Part shown: positions 60,427 to 64,000 of the stretch, piece by piece | Layout of the letters: the number at the start of each line of letters is the position of its first letter | Position numbering within the stretch: position 1 is the first letter of the stretch | NCBI RefSeq assembly: GCF_034314165.1 | Contig: NZ_JAVIWK010000001.1 | Location: 3,363,001 to 3,427,000, forward strand | From: Pseudomonas sp. Bout1 | GTDB taxonomy: Bacteria; Pseudomonadota; Gammaproteobacteria; Pseudomonadales; Pseudomonadaceae | DNA: 64,000 bases | Direction of reading: 5' to 3' | Program-made: the position numbers and the translations under genes | Notes under the pieces: generated by a model | Database searches by the model: none | Told to the model about the DNA's origin: nothing | The model's input: the letters and a program-made list of their open reading frames with translations, nothing else

Positions 60427-61195
60427 TATCCGTTTTTTTTGTGATGGCTGGTATGGGTTCCGCCCTTACGGCGGGTCACTTTTGAAAGGAGCCCAAAAGT
60501 AACCAAAAGGCTCTTGCCCCACCACTCGGCACCTCGCTTAGGCTCGGTGTGCCCGAACGCAGGCATTACTCCGCGGGCCGCCGCGACGGCCCGTCCCTGG
60601 CCCGTCGCGGCTAAACCGGCGTCCTGCCGGTTTACCCGCTCCGTAATACCTGCGTTCGGCCAGCGTGGTTGACGGGGCGCCTAAGATCAAGTTCACAAGC
60701 AGATCAAGAACACAGCGGCCTACAGGCCGGCTTGAGTGTTAAAAGCCAAATCAACAGCGAACACGGCCCCCGGTTCAAATGTGGGAGCTGGCTTGCCTGC
60801 GATGGCATCGCCTCTGTGTATCTGAAAGACCGAGTCGCCTGCATCGCCGGCAAGCCAGCTCCTACAGCTTTTGCTTTTGCTTTTAACACTCAGGTCGGCT
60901 TTCAGGCCGCCGTGCTCTTGCTGTTGACCTTGATCTGCAGGCCCCGTCAACCACGATGGCCGCAAGCAGGCACGGTGTAGCGGGTAAATCGGCAAGGATG
61001 CCGATTTAGCCGCGCCGGGCCATGGATGGCCCGTCGCGGCGGCCCGCGGAACCGTGCCGGAGTGCGGGCATGCCGAGCCTAAGCGAGGCACCGAGTGGTG
61101 GGGCAAAGACCTTTTGGTTACTTTTGGGGCGTTTGCCAAAAGTGACCCGCTGTAAGAGCGGAACCATAAGAAGCCGTTACCTAAATAACGGATAT
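60427..61195. repeat. Long imperfect inverted repeat with a REPIN at its centre
   Basis: The arms, about 340 bases each, begin ATATCCGTT (60426) and end AACGGATAT (61195). They share blocks such as AAAAGTAACCAAAAGG/CCTTTTGGTTACTTTT, CACCACTCGG/CCGAGTGGTG, CGCGGGCCGCCGCGACGG and its inverse, and GTGGTTGACGGGGC/GCCCCGTCAACCAC. Smaller palindromes (CGGCGTCCTGCCGG) lie within the arms. The centre (60780-60866) is a REP pair, so the whole element is a nested palindrome. It encodes no transposase and resembles a repeat family dispersed in Pseudomonas genomes, possibly non-autonomous. Confidence 0.8.
60780..60866. repeat. REP pair at the centre of the long inverted repeat
   Basis: TGTGGGAGCTGGCTTGCCTG and CCGGCAAGCCAGCTCCTACA are inverse arms of the same family as 34169 and 50884. 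It shares with the latter the inner sequence TGTATCTGAAA. Confidence 0.9.
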
Positions 61196-61388
61196 GCCCA
61201 CCCACCCACCTTGAAAGGAGAACGATTGGGCTGCACAAACAACCCCCTCACCACAAAACCCCAATACATAAACCCGGGATAGGAAACATGAACTAAAAGC
61301 ACCGACTGCTCCTGATCGCCAGCGACATATCGAACCTGCCCAGGCAGGCTATATGCAAGGCGCACGGCATGCCGCAAACGCCTTGCAC

Positions 61389-62243
61389 TCAGGCCTTTGT
61401 GGCCAACTCGCGCAGCACCTTGAGCAACGTAGTTTCGCCCTTGACCACCTCGGCATACTCAAAACAGATCCAGCCTTCGTTGAACCCATCGACCATGCGC
61501 ATGCGCGGCAGCGGATTCTGCGCACCTTGCTCACGAAACATCGGCTCCCAAGTATCGCGAGGCACCACCTGCGCGGTCACACCACGGTTGAGCACCTCGG
61601 TCAGCGTGCGGGCAATATCATTAGGGCTGACCCACTGGCCCTCCAGCTCAACCACCCGGCGCCCACTCCAGTGCTGCTGCAACAGTTGCGCTGCGAGCCG
61701 GCCCACGTCGACGGTCGCAATCATCGGCACGGCTTTATCCAGCGGTTGCAGGAAACTGTGGATCACCCCGTGCTCACGGGCCGTGGCCACGTCATACGCC
61801 GCGTTCTCCATAAACCAGCCCGGGCGCAGAAAGGTCACCGGCACGTTCAACGCGTTCAGCGCCTGTTCCATCAAGGTGCGTTGGGTCAGCAGGTTAAGCT
61901 GCTCGGCCTGGGCGCCAATGGTCGAAAGGCACACCACTTTCTGCGGCGCTGCGGCTTCGATGGCTTGGGCGACAGCGGTAATCACCTTGCGCGCTTCGGG
62001 GAAGCCTGGCTGCGGGTCGAAGTCCGAAGGCGGCAGGATGAACACGCCAGTGGCACCCTTGAACGCCTCGGTGAGGGCGGCTGCGTCGTCCATATGGGCG
62101 ATGACCACCTCACAACCCAGCGCGGCCCATTCGGCGCCTTTGTCGGCATCGCGTATCACCGCGCGCACGGGTTGACGATCATTGAGCAGAAACCGCGCCA
62201 GGGCGCCGCCAACTTTGCCTGTGATTCCGGTAATGACATACAT
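61389..62243 (-). CDS. NmrA-like NAD(P)-binding protein
   Basis: A 284-residue atypical SDR of the NmrA/QOR2 group. The N-terminal VITGITGKVGGALARFLL is the NAD(P)-binding TGxxGxxG motif. VRAVIRDADKGAEWAALGCE and VTFLRPGWFMENA are family landmarks. The classical YxxxK is absent, as usual for the group. Members are quinone or nitroalkane reductases or redox sensors; the role here is unknown. ATG 62243 lies after an AT-rich leader; longer in-frame extensions are unlikely. It is co-directional with the Lrp/AsnC-type gene, 97 bases downstream of it. Confidence 0.82.
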   Translation of the reverse strand: MYVITGITGKVGGALARFLLNDRQPVRAVIRDADKGAEWAALGCEVVIAHMDDAAALTEAFKGATGVFILPPSDFDPQPGFPEARKVITAVAQAIEAAAPQKVVCLSTIGAQAEQLNLLTQRTLMEQALNALNVPVTFLRPGWFMENAAYDVATAREHGVIHSFLQPLDKAVPMIATVDVGRLAAQLLQQHWSGRRVVELEGQWVSPNDIARTLTEVLNRGVTAQVVPRDTWEPMFREQGAQNPLPRMRMVDGFNEGWICFEYAEVVKGETTLLKVLRELATKA

Positions 62244-62339
62244 GGTGTTTACGCCTGTGGTTCCAATGTGTGGATCAAGCATAAACAGCGCGCCAGATGG
62301 ACAGAATAGCGATCCCGTCACTGCATCAGTGACTCAAAG

Positions 62340-62783
62340 TCACGAGTCGCCCAGCGGCGGCAACCGGCGTTTTACCGGGGTTTTCTTGACGATGGCGGTA
62401 TTGGTTTCGGCATACACGTTGAGCCGGTCGAGCAGCGTGTCGAGTTGGTCCATAGTTCGCACATGCAAGCGCGCGATGAAGCAGTCATCGCCGGTCACCT
62501 TGTCGCATTCGGTGAACTCGGGGATGGCCTGGATCTGCCGTTCCACTTCCTGCAATTTCCCGGGCAACGGGCGAATACGCACGATGGCCTGCAGCAGATA
62601 GCCGAAGTGCCTGGGGTCGATGTCTACCGTGTAGTTTTTCAACACGCCACGTTCCTCAAGGCGCCGCAGTCGCTCGCTGACGCTGGGGGAGGAAAGGCCG
62701 GCGATGCCCGCCAAGGCCTTGAGCGAAAGACGGGAGTCATCCATCAGCGCCGCGATCAATTGCTGGTCAATACTGTCGATCAT
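62340..62783 (-). CDS. Lrp/AsnC-family transcriptional regulator
   Basis: A 147-residue regulator. The helix-turn-helix is LSLKALAGIAGLSSPSVSERLRRLEERGVL. The RAM ligand-binding domain follows (VTGDDCFIARLHVRTMDQLD). Such proteins sense amino acids and commonly control a divergent exporter. Here the divergent EamA transporter starts 130 bases away and is the likely target. ATG 62783 has CAGGAGCAAG upstream, a strong ribosome-binding site. Confidence 0.92.
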   Translation of the reverse strand: MIDSIDQQLIAALMDDSRLSLKALAGIAGLSSPSVSERLRRLEERGVLKNYTVDIDPRHFGYLLQAIVRIRPLPGKLQEVERQIQAIPEFTECDKVTGDDCFIARLHVRTMDQLDTLLDRLNVYAETNTAIVKKTPVKRRLPPLGDS

Positions 62784-62913
62784 GCTTGCTCCTGAAGTGA
62801 TTGCCTGGGTTCGCCTAATAAGAATAGGCGAAGTGCAAGTTCCGCCTTGTTTATGATCTGGAGTCGCTGCGCATCAGGTTGCCATAATTGGGCCTCACTT
62901 GAGGAGCTCAATC

Positions 62914-63813
62914 ATGGACAAATCCATCCGTCGCGGGTCTTGGGAAATGGTCGCGGCCATGTTGATATCCGGCACCATCGGCTGGTTTGTGCTGGTGTCT
63001 GGCGTACCGGTTGTCGAGGTAGTGTTCTGGCGTTGCGTGATCGGCGCGGTGACATTGCTGGTGGTGTGCTGGCTGATGGGTTATCTGCATGTCGACCTGT
63101 TGAACTACCCGAAACTCGGCCTGGCGATGCTCAGTGGCGTGGCGATTGTGGGCAATTGGCTGCTGCTGTTTGAGTCTTACTCCAGGGCTTCAATCGCTAT
63201 CAGTACGGCGGTGTATAACGTGCAGCCGTTTATGTTGGTGATGTTGGCGGCAGTGTTTCTTGGCGAAAAAATCACCGTGCAAAAGCTCACCTGGTTGAGC
63301 GTGGCATTTGTCGGGATGCTGGCGATTGTCACCGCCCATGGTGATCTGCAAAACACCGGGGATGACTACCTGGTGGGCGTGGCCTTAGCGCTGGGCGCAG
63401 CCTTTCTGTATGCGATTGCTGCGCTGATCATCAAGCGCTTGAAGGAAGTGCCGCCGCATTTGATGGCGCTGATTCAGGTGACTACAGGCGCCTTGTTGCT
63501 CGCGCCGTTGATGCAGTGGCAGAGCCTGTCGGCATCGATGGACGCGTGGGCGCCATTGCTGACCTTGGGCGTGGTGCATACCGGCGTGATGTACGTGTTG
63601 CTGTATGGGGCGATCCAGAAGTTGCCCACGGCAATCACCGGGGCGCTGTCGTTTATCTACCCCATCGCGGCCATTTTTGTGGACTGGATTGCCTTTGGGC
63701 ATCGCCTGGGCTGGTTGCAATGGCTCGGCGTGGCAGCGATTCTGCTCGCGGCGGCGGGGCTGCAGCGGGGTTGGTGGTGGCGCCCGAAGGCCTTGACCGG
63801 GCATGTTTCATGA
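62914..63813 (+). CDS. DMT-superfamily transporter (EamA)
   Basis: A 299-residue, ten-helix carrier of normal EamA length. The first repeat runs from MVAAMLISGTIGWFVLVSGV and ends near VAFVGMLAIVTAHGD. The second starts VGVALALGAAFLYAIAALIIKRL. The conserved YNVQPFMLVMLAAVFLGEK and LSFIYPIAAIFVDWIAFG occupy the matching positions of the two repeats. Members export amino acids or other metabolites. ATG 62914 follows TTGAGGAGCTCAATC. It is divergent from the Lrp/AsnC-type gene, which suggests amino-acid-dependent induction. Confidence 0.88.
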   Translation: MDKSIRRGSWEMVAAMLISGTIGWFVLVSGVPVVEVVFWRCVIGAVTLLVVCWLMGYLHVDLLNYPKLGLAMLSGVAIVGNWLLLFESYSRASIAISTAVYNVQPFMLVMLAAVFLGEKITVQKLTWLSVAFVGMLAIVTAHGDLQNTGDDYLVGVALALGAAFLYAIAALIIKRLKEVPPHLMALIQVTTGALLLAPLMQWQSLSASMDAWAPLLTLGVVHTGVMYVLLYGAIQKLPTAITGALSFIYPIAAIFVDWIAFGHRLGWLQWLGVAAILLAAAGLQRGWWWRPKALTGHVS

Positions 63814-63876
63814 AGCAGTGATAGCACCTTGGTTACTATCTTGCGCTGTATATCTACCTTTACAGCGGAACCGCTC

Positions 63877-64000
63877 ATGTTAAAGAAAACCCGTACCTGG
63901 CTGCTGAGTGGCCTGTTGCTGTCCACGGCACTGTCGGCCCACGCCGAAAGCGCCATTCATGTGACCTACGCCGGCTCCATGGGCGTGGTGATGGACAAGG
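63877..64000 (+). CDS. Periplasmic solute-binding protein, N-terminal fragment
   Basis: Only 41 codons lie in the window. ATG 63877 opens a Sec signal peptide (TWLLSGLLLSTALSAHA-E) followed by AIHVTYAGSMGVVMDK, the beginning of a periplasmic binding domain of the type found with molybdate, sulfate or similar oxyanion transporters. The ligand cannot be judged from so little sequence. The frame is open to the window end. It is co-directional with the EamA gene, 63 bases downstream. Confidence 0.6.
   Translation, partial: MLKKTRTWLLSGLLLSTALSAHAESAIHVTYAGSMGVVMDK

Larger units (their letters stand above)
60412..61388. other. Long gene-free region occupied by a large inverted repeat
   Basis: Almost all of this 977-base gap is taken up by the long inverted repeat at 60427-61195. 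The remaining 190 bases before the NmrA-like gene have no recognisable gene. Short frames across the arms on both strands are repeat translations. Confidence 0.7.

Noticed and set aside
60239..60502. Small frames running from the xylulokinase 3' end into the long inverted repeat
   Set aside because: They overlap a confirmed gene and then read repeat sequence; no ribosome-binding site or family match.
60427..61195. Insertion sequence
   Set aside because: No transposase or remnant is encoded between or within the arms, so it is listed as an inverted-repeat element only.

Overview
The window is chromosomal DNA of a fluorescent Pseudomonas, most likely of the P. fluorescens group. The evidence is uniformly GC-rich coding sequence, the complete alkaline-protease locus (metalloprotease, inhibitor and type I secretion genes), many REP/REPIN palindromes between genes, a REP-associated tyrosine transposase, and Pseudomonas-typical small families such as DUF1652. 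I see no rRNA or tRNA gene, CRISPR array, prophage or integron. Most genes are ordinary core or accessory metabolism. The anomalies are gene scars, repeat elements, one gene fusion and several readable operators.

Layout, 1-22 kb. The window opens with the tail of a MocR-type regulator, then phosphoglucomutase, a pirin and a UvrD-like helicase. An AraC-type regulator, FAD oxidoreductase, cupin and PotF-like binding protein (6.1-9.9 kb) look like a polyamine or amine uptake and oxidation module. A REP-associated transposase sits at the edge of a tandem array of its probable cognate REPs (10.0-10.8 kb). A LuxR-type regulator stands divergent to an amino-acid permease and a DmpA-type aminopeptidase. 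The protease locus (14.7-21.2 kb: aprA, inh, aprD, aprE, aprF) ends in the 5' stub of a serine-protease autotransporter cut short next to a REP hairpin.

22-43 kb. A FAN1-type VRR-NUC nuclease overlaps a nuclease-helicase of the DinG/XPD type, a likely DNA-repair pair. Next come an SDR with an internally deleted serine hydrolase at its tail, an AraC regulator with an epoxide-hydrolase-like enzyme, and a two-component system divergent from msrB-dipZ-msrA, a probable periplasmic methionine-sulfoxide repair pathway. An alpha-E/ATP-grasp pair, small acidic proteins, a cation/proton antiporter, a frameshifted unknown gene, LysR with an aldo-keto reductase, and cdh follow.

43.8-50.8 kb is the most interesting block. 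A protein fusing a class I aminotransferase to an amino-acid ABC ATPase is followed by the binding protein, two permeases and a DMT transporter, and then by a TetR repressor divergent from a succinylglutamate-desuccinylase/aspartoacylase-family enzyme. Almost identical TTGAAC-N4-GTTCAR palindromes precede both the fusion gene and the TetR/hydrolase pair. This suggests one regulon for uptake, deacylation and transamination of an N-acylated amino acid; the substrate is unknown.

51-64 kb. A hybrid-type signalling operon (PAS kinase, receiver, receiver-EAL) is divergent from a sugar ABC transporter, LacI regulator and xylulokinase operon headed by a perfect LacI-type palindrome. A 0.77-kb long inverted repeat enclosing a REPIN follows. 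The window ends with an NmrA-like reductase, an Lrp/AsnC regulator divergent from an EamA transporter, and the start of a periplasmic binding protein.
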